Shown piece by piece: positions 22,508-29,390 of a stretch of 34,214 nucleotides of DNA. The stretch comes from a virus, in the IMG/VR virus record IMGVR_UViG_3300028045_000047, positions 1 through 34,214 of that record; one strand, given 5' to 3'. The first letter of the stretch is position 1. Each line of letters starts with the position of its first letter. A program made the translations under genes and the position numbers. The notes below the pieces were generated by a model. The model was not told where the DNA came from, did not search any database, and saw only the letters and a list, made by a program, of their open reading frames with translations.

Positions 22508-22946
22508 TTATTTTTTTATAAACATAGTATCAACAAGACCTTAATCATGGATGGAGGTTAACCCCAGCCTTAAGGTCTATTTACCGTTATCATGCAATCG
22601 CAGTAATCAGGTAGCCTATTCACATCCTTGTTGGTAGCTAAAACCATATCCCCATATGACAGAACCTGTTTATCTCGCCTTGAAAAAGTCGTATTGCATC
22701 GGTACTAAATTGAATTTAGGGCATTTTACGCGGATAGCTTGCTTAAGCTAATGGGTTATCTCTGTGGGAGTTTTGCTGAAAGGATTTGTGTCTTATAAAC
22801 TATCACCAAATAGACACAAAAAAGGGTTTAAAATGTAACCCCGTTGGAAGTGGGGTGTAGTTCAGCGAGTGATAAAAACCCTCCGAGATTACAATCTAAA
22901 CCCACTCGTAAACTACTTTCAGCAGCTTCCACACCGCTTTTTACGT
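22508..22946 (-). ncRNA. Large structured RNA, copy 2
   Basis: About 440 nt on the minus strand, aligning over its whole length with copy 1 (33895 through 285). Helices kept with changed bases: pseudoknot stems 22904-22909/22865-22870 and 22890-22903/22824-22837; 22812-22820/22785-22793 (TTTGTGTCT/AGACACAAA against TTTATGCCTG/CAGGCATAAA in copy 1); and the 3' stem 22570-22578/22536-22544. It lacks about 40 nt of inner hairpins that copy 1 carries. Its promoter is at 22952-22980. No terminator separates it from the 43-aa gene. Confidence 0.78.
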
Positions 22947-22951
22947 TCTGC

Positions 22952-22980
22952 ATTGTACATATCAGTACACAACAAGACAA
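22952..22980 (-). promoter_or_regulatory. Promoter of structured RNA copy 2
   Basis: Minus strand TTGTCT (22980-22975), 17-base spacer, TACAAT (22957-22952). Same geometry and same distance to the RNA as the copy 1 promoter (TTGAGG-17-TAGTAT). Confidence 0.7.
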
Positions 22981-23003
22981 CTATAACATACAAAATACCT
23001 TTA

Positions 23004-23017
23004 AGTGGTCTAACCAG
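23004..23017. promoter_or_regulatory. TGGTTAGACCA operator, site 3
   Basis: AGTGGTCTAACCAG between the divergent structured-RNA copy 2 promoter (minus) and the tailspike promoter (plus). It could control both. Confidence 0.55.
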
Positions 23018-23026
23018 AATCGTTAA

Positions 23027-23055
23027 TTACTCACCCACAAGACTTAGTGTATAAT
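23027..23055 (+). promoter_or_regulatory. Tailspike promoter
   Basis: Consensus -10 TATAAT at 23050-23055; the best -35 at 17 bases is poor (TTACTC). A weak -35 with an operator upstream fits an activated promoter. The tailspike ATG is 40 bases after the -10. Confidence 0.5.
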
Positions 23056-23094
23056 TACCAAACAACCGCAAATTAAATAAATAAGGTTATTAAA

Positions 23095-24906
23095 ATGGCA
23101 CAAACCATTGTTTCACTACCACTAGACTACTTTCCAGACCCCAACAAAGGGCGGCCAATCTTTAACGGACAAATCTTTGTTGGCGAACCAGATACTGACC
23201 CGCAAATCCTAGCCAATAGAAAGGACATTGTCGCAAGACAAGAAGGCGGAACAGAGATACCAATATCACCAGCCGAGCAGCCAGTTAGAACCAGCGCGGG
23301 CGGCGTTCCAGAATACAACGGTGCCACTGTTCAGATATTGGTTGAAGGTAATTATTCAATTAAAGTTCTAGATAAAGGGGGTTCTCAGGAATATTTCTGG
23401 CCCAATGTATTTAATGGGACGCCGCTAGTTATCGGGGATGATCATAATCTTTTGGGTGGAAGGGATGATTTAGGCGCTCACGATACTATTTATAATAGGC
23501 AGTTCGATACGCTATCTGATGCGGTTAACACTCCATTTGATATATCATCAGCGGGCGAAACATCTATAGAATTAAAGGAAAGAACGTTAGGAAATGGCGG
23601 GGGAGGCGTGTGGGATATAGTTTTATCTTCAGGCGTAATCCCGAATGGTTTTGATATAGTTCAGTCCGTTAGTGTTCCAGTATTATCTATAGTGTTAAGA
23701 TTCATAGAGCCGCTACCATTGGAGCAGATAGGATTTATTAGTGGTAATCAAACCACTATAGACGACACGATAAACTTTGCAGAGCTTAACTCTATTGACG
23801 TTTGGCTATCTGAAGATGTAACAATAGCAGCGACATCACTAACAATACTTGTTTACGGTTTTAATGTAACTCTTGGCAATGGAAAGCTGTACGTACCATT
23901 CCCTAAAAATGTCTACAGCTCTACACAGGGGGCTAGGAACTCAATAAATTACGAAACTGGCGACTCTGTTACTGTGAAAGGTAAAAGTTTTCCCATGGGA
24001 GGGTTTAGGATGCATGGTCAGTACTATAAGGACATAGCACCAGTATTTAATACCCCTTCTTTTTTGAATTCTGTTGATATACCCTCAAATCTTCCTTTTG
24101 GTATTAACGCAGAGCCTGGCTGGTATGCTATTTTTGCTAACGCAAACGACGGAGAGTTATCGCCGTCTTTTGTGGCTATGCCATTCCTAAGAGTCGGGTC
24201 TGTTTCTGTATCAACTATAACGTTAAATAGCACACAAGAGAACGTTACAACTGTAATTCCTCAAAATTATTCTTGGGCGAATAACACGCTAATAAATGTC
24301 GAGGCTCTTGTTATAAATGAACAAATTAGCGGCAGGGATAATTCATTTAGCGGAAGAGAGACATTTGTTACAGCTAACACGTCTGGAACAATAACGCTTG
24401 ACGCAATTGGAAGCATAGGATTTGGAGATTGGATATTGCTTGCTCCAGACAATAAAGACCATTATAGATATTGTGGTTCATTCTTATACGAAGATGCTGG
24501 TGGCGGTATGGAGGAGGTCAGAAATATAGCCGATACATCGACAATGGTAAAGGCTAAAATGGTAGACAACTTGTCAGCTCCAACAGGCAGCCAAGTATCA
24601 ACATTAAGAATCCCGTTTGGCGGCATGATTTCGCCACTTGCTGGAGCTGTAATAGCCAAAGAGACATCATCATTTAGTACCGTATCGACTGGAAATTATG
24701 CTAGTACCTATGATAGTGACAGTTCGAATCATCCCGTAACCACCACATATGGAGAGAAGGTAACTACTGCTACGGCTACTATGATAGAAGACGGTTTAAT
24801 TATACCATTCTCATTTTCTCAAGATTCATTTTATTTAAATTTTGGCCCCCTTGCAGCAATTAGGAGTGGTGGAAAATTAGAAATTCAGGGTTGGATTGAG
24901 GTATAA
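23095..24906 (+). CDS. Tailspike with P22 head-binding domain (603 aa)
   Basis: ATG 23095, SD AAGGTT. Residues 1-110 are the P22-type head-binding domain (LPLDYFPDPNKGRPIFNGQI, FVGEPDTDPQ, EGNYSIKVLDKGGSQEYFWP) that docks on gp10. Residues about 135-280 start a beta-helix (FDTLSDAVNTPFDISSAGE, ELKERTLGNGGGGVWDIV). The remainder is Gly/Thr/Ser-rich with no enzyme motif I can identify, and probably binds or cuts surface polysaccharide. It is apart from the virion operon, behind the inverted island with the RNA. Confidence 0.85.
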   Translation: MAQTIVSLPLDYFPDPNKGRPIFNGQIFVGEPDTDPQILANRKDIVARQEGGTEIPISPAEQPVRTSAGGVPEYNGATVQILVEGNYSIKVLDKGGSQEYFWPNVFNGTPLVIGDDHNLLGGRDDLGAHDTIYNRQFDTLSDAVNTPFDISSAGETSIELKERTLGNGGGGVWDIVLSSGVIPNGFDIVQSVSVPVLSIVLRFIEPLPLEQIGFISGNQTTIDDTINFAELNSIDVWLSEDVTIAATSLTILVYGFNVTLGNGKLYVPFPKNVYSSTQGARNSINYETGDSVTVKGKSFPMGGFRMHGQYYKDIAPVFNTPSFLNSVDIPSNLPFGINAEPGWYAIFANANDGELSPSFVAMPFLRVGSVSVSTITLNSTQENVTTVIPQNYSWANNTLINVEALVINEQISGRDNSFSGRETFVTANTSGTITLDAIGSIGFGDWILLAPDNKDHYRYCGSFLYEDAGGGMEEVRNIADTSTMVKAKMVDNLSAPTGSQVSTLRIPFGGMISPLAGAVIAKETSSFSTVSTGNYASTYDSDSSNHPVTTTYGEKVTTATATMIEDGLIIPFSFSQDSFYLNFGPLAAIRSGGKLEIQGWIEV

Positions 24907-24935
24907 CTTTTATATATCTTATGGTAGTTATTGAT

Positions 24936-24957
24936 AAGCCCCTTTAATTAGGGGCTT
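24936..24957. terminator. Bidirectional terminator between tailspike and lysis genes
   Basis: AAGCCCCT/AGGGGCTT stem with loop TTAATT between convergent genes; T-rich on the plus side (TTAGTTTT). Confidence 0.75.
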
Positions 24958-24961
24958 AGTT

Positions 24962-25381
24962 TTACTTTGAAACCCCCTTGAACTTTTCATAAGTTCTCAT
25001 ACCACCAAGCCCTAGAAGCGCCATGACAAGCGCTAGCATTTCACTAGCGTCAACTCTAGGGAGGTACGGCAAAAGTCTTGTGAAATTGGCCGTATCCATC
25101 GATATAACCATAATTGATATCATTAGGTCTTTAAAAAACCACGCATACATCAAACAAAAACCAGCCATCCAGCCGAGGAATGGACGCCAACCAGATTGAA
25201 AGAATGATTTGGCCTTTGAGTCTTCTATATTGTTTAGCGCTTGGAGTATTTGGGGCTGTGTGACTATCTCAAGCGTTTTATTGTAACCCTCAAGCCTTTC
25301 TTTATCTGAGGTGAAAAGGGCGTCAAGACCACTAGCCGCGCCTTTAACAACTCCCTCGACTATATCGGCAGTGATTGCCAT
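24962..25381 (-). CDS. Holin, 3TM type (139 aa)
   Basis: Membrane protein that lets the endolysin reach the wall. The motif FQSGWRPFLGWMAGFCLMYAW (residues about 59-80) is characteristic of the 3TM holin family; further helices at about 84-95 and 113-127. The N-terminal 55 residues are soluble (DALFTSDKERLEGYNKTLEI). Its start overlaps the endolysin stop by one base. Last gene of the lysis operon. Confidence 0.85.
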   Translation of the reverse strand: MAITADIVEGVVKGAASGLDALFTSDKERLEGYNKTLEIVTQPQILQALNNIEDSKAKSFFQSGWRPFLGWMAGFCLMYAWFFKDLMISIMVISMDTANFTRLLPYLPRVDASEMLALVMALLGLGGMRTYEKFKGVSK

Positions 25382-25800
25382 TACATATATTCCCCTTTTT
25401 CCATTTGCATAGAAAGTTCTAGTGCTCTATCTCCGGTCTGCTCAGCCCATTTACTATTAAGCATTTCCTTCGAAGCTGTCAGATAATCGCCAGCTTCAAC
25501 TGCCGCTAGCATCTTCTTGAATCTTAGAAGCCCATTAACTCCAAGGTTGAACGCCATATTAACGAGCACATCAGCCCTAGGTTTGCTCAATAAGTGAAAG
25601 AACTCTATTTTATTAGGCAGGATATCAAAGAAATAAACAATATCGTTTTGCAATAGCCCTTCAGCTTCGAGTTTGGTTATTCCGTTTTGTTCTAAATTTC
25701 GACCGTATCCAATAGTTATTTTATTTGCTGTGCATTTGTAAGGCTTTAATCTTAAATCTTCATGACGTTTCAGTTGCTTTGATAATCGTGAGTTATTCAT
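25381..25800 (-). CDS. Endolysin, GH24 lysozyme (139 aa)
   Basis: Muramidase cutting peptidoglycan glycan strands. Glu14 in KRHEDLRLKPYKC, Cys23 at the place of T4 Asp20, and Thr29 in KITIGYGRN give an E-C-T triad, as in P1 Lyz. FNLGVNGL and KWAEQTGDRALELSMQMEKG are the usual later motifs. No SAR or signal segment, so export needs a holin. The preceding gene ends two bases earlier. Confidence 0.92.
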   Translation of the reverse strand: MNNSRLSKQLKRHEDLRLKPYKCTANKITIGYGRNLEQNGITKLEAEGLLQNDIVYFFDILPNKIEFFHLLSKPRADVLVNMAFNLGVNGLLRFKKMLAAVEAGDYLTASKEMLNSKWAEQTGDRALELSMQMEKGEYM

Positions 25801-25801
25801 T

Positions 25802-26026
25802 TTAAAATCCTATCTTAATAGTTTGCATTAATATTGAGTCATCATTTTTATTGCCGCACCACCTTCGAACAACGCGCTGACCATCTTTAATATCTGCAAT
25901 AATTAAACTTCTTGAGCTAGTTTGTCTTTTGGCGTCATAGGCTGCTAGCTTATTCTTAGCCTCAATCTTTACTCTGTCGCTGTATTCCAACTTATCTGTT
26001 AAGCCTTCGCTTGAAAAATCTATCAC
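25802..26026 (-). CDS. Hypothetical protein of the lysis operon (74 aa)
   Basis: GTG start at 26026 with AAGGGGAAATT as SD. An N-terminal charged helix (TDKLEYSDRVKIEAKNKLAA) and a C-terminal beta part (SLIIADIKDGQRVVRRW) without signal peptide, transmembrane segment or lipobox, so it does not look like a spanin. Function unknown. Confidence 0.55.
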   Translation of the reverse strand: MIDFSSEGLTDKLEYSDRVKIEAKNKLAAYDAKRQTSSRSLIIADIKDGQRVVRRWCGNKNDDSILMQTIKIGF

Positions 26027-26064
26027 AATTTCCCCTTATTAGTTTAGGTGCTCAGTCATCATAA

Positions 26065-26220
26065 CTAAAAAGACATCGCACTAGAACGCCTATGCTTATC
26101 TACGTAACCGCACTCAAAGGCATGGTGGCAAAGTATTTGACTGTTACGGCTGTACGGGTTGAAGTCAGTTACCTTTGAGTTGTAACCCTCTTCATAATAA
26201 AACTTTGTGACTTCGCTCAT
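26065..26220 (-). CDS. Rmf/CrpP-like small protein (51 aa)
   Basis: ATG 26220 (minus), SD AAGGG at nine bases. The body FYYEEGYNSKVTDFNPYSRN and CHHAFECGYVDKHRR match the pattern of the Rmf/CrpP group: G-Y early, N-P-Y in the middle and a second helix ending in x-G. Rmf dimerises ribosomes in stationary phase; phage members of the group have mostly unknown function. First gene of the lysis-side operon after a promoter with a palindrome. Confidence 0.55.
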   Translation of the reverse strand: MSEVTKFYYEEGYNSKVTDFNPYSRNSQILCHHAFECGYVDKHRRSSAMSF

Positions 26221-26247
26221 CTTTTTACCCTTGTTAAAATTTATATA

Positions 26248-26266
26248 TTTATATCACTTAAGTGAT
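26248..26266 (-). promoter_or_regulatory. Promoter and perfect palindrome
   Basis: Minus strand TGATATAAA (26256-26248) is an extended -10. It overlaps the perfect 14-bp palindrome ATCACTTAAGTGAT (26253-26266), a probable operator. A related ATATCACTTA-CTGATTTA stretch occurs at 30110-30125 without the perfect symmetry. Drives the Rmf-like, unknown, endolysin and holin genes. Confidence 0.5.
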
Positions 26267-26330
26267 TTAAGGATGGTCATAATCGTTACCCTATTAAGTT
26301 TCTAAATAGTACAACATTAAATAACGCTTA

Positions 26331-26343
26331 GAGGTCTAACCAG
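26331..26343. promoter_or_regulatory. TGGTTAGACCA operator, site 4
   Basis: GAGGTCTAACCAG; one half-site base differs from the others (GAGG for TGG). It abuts the -35 of the promoter for the OB-fold gene. Confidence 0.5.
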
Positions 26344-26372
26344 TTGGTTTTTATGAGTGCGTTAAACATAAT
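26344..26372 (+). promoter_or_regulatory. Promoter of the OB-fold gene
   Basis: TTGGTT (26344-26349), 17 bases, CATAAT (26367-26372). The operator dyad lies directly upstream. Confidence 0.5.
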
Positions 26373-26434
26373 TAACGATTTTTTCATGTTTTTTTTGGTA
26401 GTACATTGATATCATTTATTGATAATTCAGTTAC

Positions 26435-26450
26435 ACCCTAACAATAGGGT
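26435..26450 (+). promoter_or_regulatory. SD-sequestering hairpin
   Basis: ACCCT-AACAAT-AGGGT: the AGGG, the only SD-like stretch before ATG 26461, is the 3' arm of a five-pair hairpin. Translation of the OB-fold gene is probably damped or regulated. Confidence 0.4.
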
Positions 26451-26460
26451 TTAATTTACT

Positions 26461-26895
26461 ATGAGAAAACGTGCAATTTTACTGCTAGCTGCTACCTCAA
26501 CAACAGCGTTTGCTAATCAAAATGTTCCTCAACAAAACATCCCGCAACAAAATGCTTATCAGCAAGTTATTCCTCAGCAAAATATTTACCAACAAGGTAT
26601 TTCTCATCAATGTGGATTTGTTGGCCCGAATGCTCCAGCGGTTAACTCTGTTCAAGTTGCCCGAGATGCTAGAGACGATTCACACGTTATATTGACGGGT
26701 CATATTGTTGCCGCTTTAGGTGATGAGGATTACATGTTTAGAGATTACACTGGTGAGATAGTCGTTGAGATTGACCACCGTGATTGGGGCGGAGTAGCGA
26801 CAACACCATATACCCTAGTAACTATTCATGGTGAAGTTGACAGGGATTGGACGCAAACCACTGTTGATGTATATTCAATTAAATTAGCAAGATAA
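26461..26895 (+). CDS. Periplasmic YgiW/YdeI-type OB-fold protein (144 aa)
   Basis: Signal peptide MRKRAILLLAATSTTAFA with cleavage after Ala18. A Gln-rich linker of repeated NxPQQN/NxYQQ units runs to about residue 45. Then the BOF domain: QCGFVGPNAPAVNSVQVARD, ILTGHIVAALGDEDYMFRDY and TGEIVVEIDHRDW, VTIHGEVDRDW, DVYSIKLAR, the full family pattern. Host relatives (YgiW, YdeI, VisP) act in envelope stress tolerance. The gene has its own promoter and terminator between two minus-strand operons, so a moron. Confidence 0.85.
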   Translation: MRKRAILLLAATSTTAFANQNVPQQNIPQQNAYQQVIPQQNIYQQGISHQCGFVGPNAPAVNSVQVARDARDDSHVILTGHIVAALGDEDYMFRDYTGEIVVEIDHRDWGGVATTPYTLVTIHGEVDRDWTQTTVDVYSIKLAR

Positions 26896-26906
26896 ATAGT
26901 TTTTAG

Positions 26907-26940
26907 TGACGATAGCAACTTATAAAGCTTGCTATCGTCA
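26907..26940. terminator. Strong hairpin between convergent genes
   Basis: A 12-bp perfect stem (26907-26918 with 26929-26940), starting TGACGATAGC, and a ten-base loop. No T run, so its terminator function, in both directions, is inferred from strength and place. Confidence 0.6.
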
Positions 26941-26946
26941 TCTAAA

Positions 26947-27180
26947 TCAATAATGTTCTTCACTTCCTAGCGGGTCTGAAATAACAATTTTCTTTTTACC
27001 ATGTTCTATTTGTATTATTCCTCGGGTCTTTAGAATGGCCATTGCTTCTCTAAGTTGCGGTAATCCTATTCCTATAACATCAGCTAGGTCTCTATTTCCT
27101 TTCATAACATCGCCACGGTTTATTGTTTCTGACAGGTAGTAGATTGCTATTTGGACAGAGTTTTTTCTAGTGAAAAACAT
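26947..27180 (-). CDS. GntR-like winged-helix protein without effector domain (77 aa)
   Basis: Residues about 9-67 form a winged helix of GntR type: AIYYLSETINRGDVMKGNRD, LADVIGIGLPQLREAMAILK and TRGIIQIEHGKKKIVIS fit the family pattern of a spacing helix, a recognition helix with LREA, and a G-containing wing. The usual ligand-binding C-terminal half (FadR, PdhR) is absent. Last gene of the replication operon, its ATG overlapping the preceding stop. Six TGGTTAGACCA dyads in the phage, of the GT-N3-AC kind this family binds, make it the likely regulator (inference). Confidence 0.6.
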   Translation of the reverse strand: MFFTRKNSVQIAIYYLSETINRGDVMKGNRDLADVIGIGLPQLREAMAILKTRGIIQIEHGKKKIVISDPLGSEEHY

Positions 27181-27566
27181 TAATTTTTACACCCGTTGCC
27201 GTATTTTTCATCTACATCATCTAGGAGGCCATCTAAGAAGCTTTTTTTCTTAGCTGGAGTGTTGGCATCAACCTTAGCTTTAAACTCCCTAGCAGCCTCC
27301 TTAGGGGCATTACATTCGATATCCACGCGCTCTCTAGAATCATCCTTCTTGTTTGAAATGTATTTGTACTTCAAAGCTTCGCTATTCAGCCAGATGTTAG
27401 CCGACTTTCGATATTCACCACCTCGAGCAGGCCCGAAGGCCTCGTATTGATCACTAATCTGAATTTTTAAATCTTCTGGGATAACTTTCATCCTCGAAGT
27501 GACGAATTTTAAATCAGATATTCCATGTCTTGAATAATACATGCTTGGGTATCCGTGGAATTTCAT
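27180..27566 (-). CDS. Hypothetical protein of replication operon (128 aa)
   Basis: ATG 27566 (minus), SD AGGAG near (CAGGAGGCACA). Basic and charged: MKFHGYPSMYYSRHGISDLK, then many K/R/D; the C-terminus KKKSFLDGLLDDVDEKYGNG resembles a short partner-binding tail. No domain recognised. Overlaps the winged-helix gene by one base. Confidence 0.6.
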   Translation of the reverse strand: MKFHGYPSMYYSRHGISDLKFVTSRMKVIPEDLKIQISDQYEAFGPARGGEYRKSANIWLNSEALKYKYISNKKDDSRERVDIECNAPKEAAREFKAKVDANTPAKKKSFLDGLLDDVDEKYGNGCKN

Positions 27567-27583
27567 TGTGCCTCCTGATTAAT

Positions 27584-27889
27584 TTACCAGCCGTCAAGTT
27601 CAGAATCGTCAATCTGTTTTAGTACTCTTTCGACCTCAATTTCCGCTAATTTTTTAACGTACTGCTCCATAGCCTCTTCCATGTGTACGTCCCTAGATGA
27701 TGGGTTTATCATTTTAGCAATCCAGTAGTCAGCAATAGCCGAAGCGCTAGCAGCCTCTACCGTAGGCATTATCAGCTCAGTACGTCCTGAGTTTAATGAC
27801 CCTATAGACTTTCGTGCTTTCAAAGCTAAACCAGTGTAGTGATTGTCCTCATCAACAAGTAAGCACCTATCTTTTTTGAAAAATTGCAT
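27584..27889 (-). CDS. Hypothetical protein of replication operon (101 aa)
   Basis: ATG 27889 (minus). A beta-hairpin start (FFKKDRCLLVDEDNHYTGL) and a long helical C-terminal half (EEAMEQYVKKLAEIEVERVL). No family recognised. A region with two alternative hairpins (27920-27972) lies directly upstream, so its expression may be separately controlled. Confidence 0.6.
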   Translation of the reverse strand: MQFFKKDRCLLVDEDNHYTGLALKARKSIGSLNSGRTELIMPTVEAASASAIADYWIAKMINPSSRDVHMEEAMEQYVKKLAEIEVERVLKQIDDSELDGW

Positions 27890-27919
27890 TATTAATTTTG
27901 ATTATTGTAATTTTAGAGT

Positions 27920-27972
27920 GTGGATATTATATATCCACGCATAACTAGATATGCAATAAAATATGCGTGGAT
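27920..27972 (-). promoter_or_regulatory. Competing hairpins between replication genes
   Basis: The middle strand ATCCACGCATA (27933-27943) pairs with TATGCGTGGAT (27962-27972, 11 pairs), while its ATATCCAC part (27931-27938) pairs with GTGGATAT (27920-27927, 8 pairs, loop TAT). The two stems exclude one another. An RNA attenuator or paired operators are possible. Confidence 0.5.
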
Positions 27973-27976
27973 GGAA

Positions 27977-28534
27977 CTACTTTTTGATAATCAATCCTAA
28001 ATCCATTTCCTTTAAGGATTTCATTGTTGTTTGTTTTCTATGGTTTTTAAGCTCTATGATACCAGCAAGATTATTGGGGAGCATTTCTGTTGGTGTTTTA
28101 TCGAATGTTTTGTATATTTCAATAAACTCTTTTTTCTTCCATTGAATTTTATCTGAGTCTGTATGGCATAAAGACTGCCATGTTCCTAGATTTTTAGCGG
28201 CAGCCATAGCTTGCTTGTCGTCTAAATCTAGTTTCCCATATGCTCCCTTGGTTTTTATTTTGTTGATTATCTGCAACCATGCCATTTCAGCCAGATCATC
28301 TGTAGACGGCTTGCATAACTCAATTTGTCTTATGATATCCGCTGGTTTTGGCATAAATGAACCGCTAGTTGTATTTGCAGTGTGTTTGCTGATACCAATC
28401 TCAACGTCTTCAATACTAAGGACTTTTAGCGTGTTAAAGTATATTCTTAACAACGGTATTGTTATTTCCTTGTTGTATAATTCACCAACTCCGATCATTA
28501 ACTCTCTAAAATTCTGCTTGTCAGATTCAATCAT
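27977..28534 (-). CDS. Replication protein, helicase-loader-like (185 aa)
   Basis: Start at ATG 28534 (TAATG overlap with the initiator); an upstream TTG in frame would lie inside it. The residue pattern SKHTANTTSGSFMPKPADII and the short helical LAEMAWLQIINKIKTKG are seen in phage proteins that load or recruit the host replicative helicase (lambda P position). No Walker motif. The call is based on order after the initiator, size and this central motif. Confidence 0.6.
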   Translation of the reverse strand: MIESDKQNFRELMIGVGELYNKEITIPLLRIYFNTLKVLSIEDVEIGISKHTANTTSGSFMPKPADIIRQIELCKPSTDDLAEMAWLQIINKIKTKGAYGKLDLDDKQAMAAAKNLGTWQSLCHTDSDKIQWKKKEFIEIYKTFDKTPTEMLPNNLAGIIELKNHRKQTTMKSLKEMDLGLIIKK

Positions 28535-29298
28535 TACCAACCCCCTTCGGTATTTTTAATGTTTTTCTTTGCCAGCGCTGAAAGTCCTGAATTGTCAGAT
28601 TTTGGTTTTAGCCATTCGGATTTAAACGATTTCCATCCTCTGGTCTCCCACTCTGTAAATACCTCGTCAATTGAGTATCCAGCCTCAGAAGCTAGTGAAA
28701 ACTGCTTGGCTAGCTCGTTAGCGACCCTCTGTGTTATTGCCTTGCCGTTGTTCTGCTTCCTGATTCTTTTTAGTTCAGACAAATCAATATCATTCATCTG
28801 CAAGACAGAATAATTAACCGCTTTAGCGGTGACTCTTGCATCTCTTTTATCTATTCTACTCTTATCTAATCTAATCTTATCTAATCTAATCTTATCTTGC
28901 ATGACTCCATCATGACTCTGGCATGACTCCATCATGACTCCATCATGACGCTTAAAATTGTCAATGATTTCACGCATTTGCGGGTTACTTGTCATTGACT
29001 GATCTAGTCTTTTTGCTATTTTTAAGCATGTTATAACACCATGTGAGCTTTCAAAAAGTCCAGATTTAACAAAATAACGCATCATTTCTTCTACTTTTTG
29101 AACTGTAGAGCCTATATTTCGAGCGATTATTCTAGCGTCATGCTCAAGTTCAAAAGTTATATTATCCTTGTTTACTTTTCCAGCGATTAACTCAAGGCAA
29201 TACCAGTAAAGCCCGTAACCTTCAATCCCGTAATCAAGAAGTACATTTTGCATTTTCGCGTCTTGATTCGCGTCTGTATCATGTTTAATCCAAAGCAT
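28534..29298 (-). CDS. Replication initiator, DUF4373-like (254 aa)
   Basis: N-terminus MLWIKHDTDANQDAKMQNVL and DYGIEGYGLYWYCLELIA with HDARIIARNIGSTVQKVEEM is the Lin1244/Lin1753 (DUF4373) winged helix of phage initiators. A variable linker (about 117-148) contains the repeats HDGVMMESCQS-HDGVMQ and DKIRLDKIRLDKSRIDK, which are the iterons of the origin read as protein. The C-terminal part (about 180-254) probably binds the loader. ATG 29298 follows AGGA at ten bases. This gives the lambda O-P arrangement of origin inside the initiator gene. Confidence 0.75.
   Translation of the reverse strand: MLWIKHDTDANQDAKMQNVLLDYGIEGYGLYWYCLELIAGKVNKDNITFELEHDARIIARNIGSTVQKVEEMMRYFVKSGLFESSHGVITCLKIAKRLDQSMTSNPQMREIIDNFKRHDGVMMESCQSHDGVMQDKIRLDKIRLDKSRIDKRDARVTAKAVNYSVLQMNDIDLSELKRIRKQNNGKAITQRVANELAKQFSLASEAGYSIDEVFTEWETRGWKSFKSEWLKPKSDNSGLSALAKKNIKNTEGGW
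28861..28951. repeat. Origin-like iterons inside the initiator gene
   Basis: Two families side by side: CTTATCTAATCTAAT (15 bp) twice in tandem at 28861-28890 plus a partial copy; and CATGACTCCAT (11 bp, one helical turn) at 28900, 28911, 28922, 28933 and in part at 28944. The second copy has CTCTGG. AT-rich and GC-poor flanks and the initiator context make this the likely replication origin. Confidence 0.7.
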
Positions 29299-29325
29299 GT
29301 ATAATTATCCTGTAAGTGTATGATA

Positions 29326-29390
29326 AATATGGTTATTGTGTTTCCATATTGTTATTTTTTAAAGAATACTTTAAAGAATACTGTAAAGAA
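29326..29390 (-). promoter_or_regulatory. Control region of the replication operon
   Basis: Inverted repeat AATATGG/CCATATT (29326-29332, 29344-29350) and tandem TTAAAGAATACT (29359-29370, 29371-29382, partial to 29390), about 30-90 bases upstream of the initiator. A weak promoter TTTAAA-17-CACAAT can be placed on the minus strand. Regulator unknown. Confidence 0.4.

Noticed and set aside
22849-22910. tRNA-like start GTGGGGTGTAGTTCAG on the plus strand
   Set aside because: It resembles a tRNA 5' end, but no anticodon arm, T-loop GTTCGA or acceptor complement follows. The stretch is explained by structured RNA copy 2 on the other strand.
28861-28951. CRISPR array
   Set aside because: The repeats are contiguous 11- and 15-bp iterons without spacers and lie inside a coding sequence.
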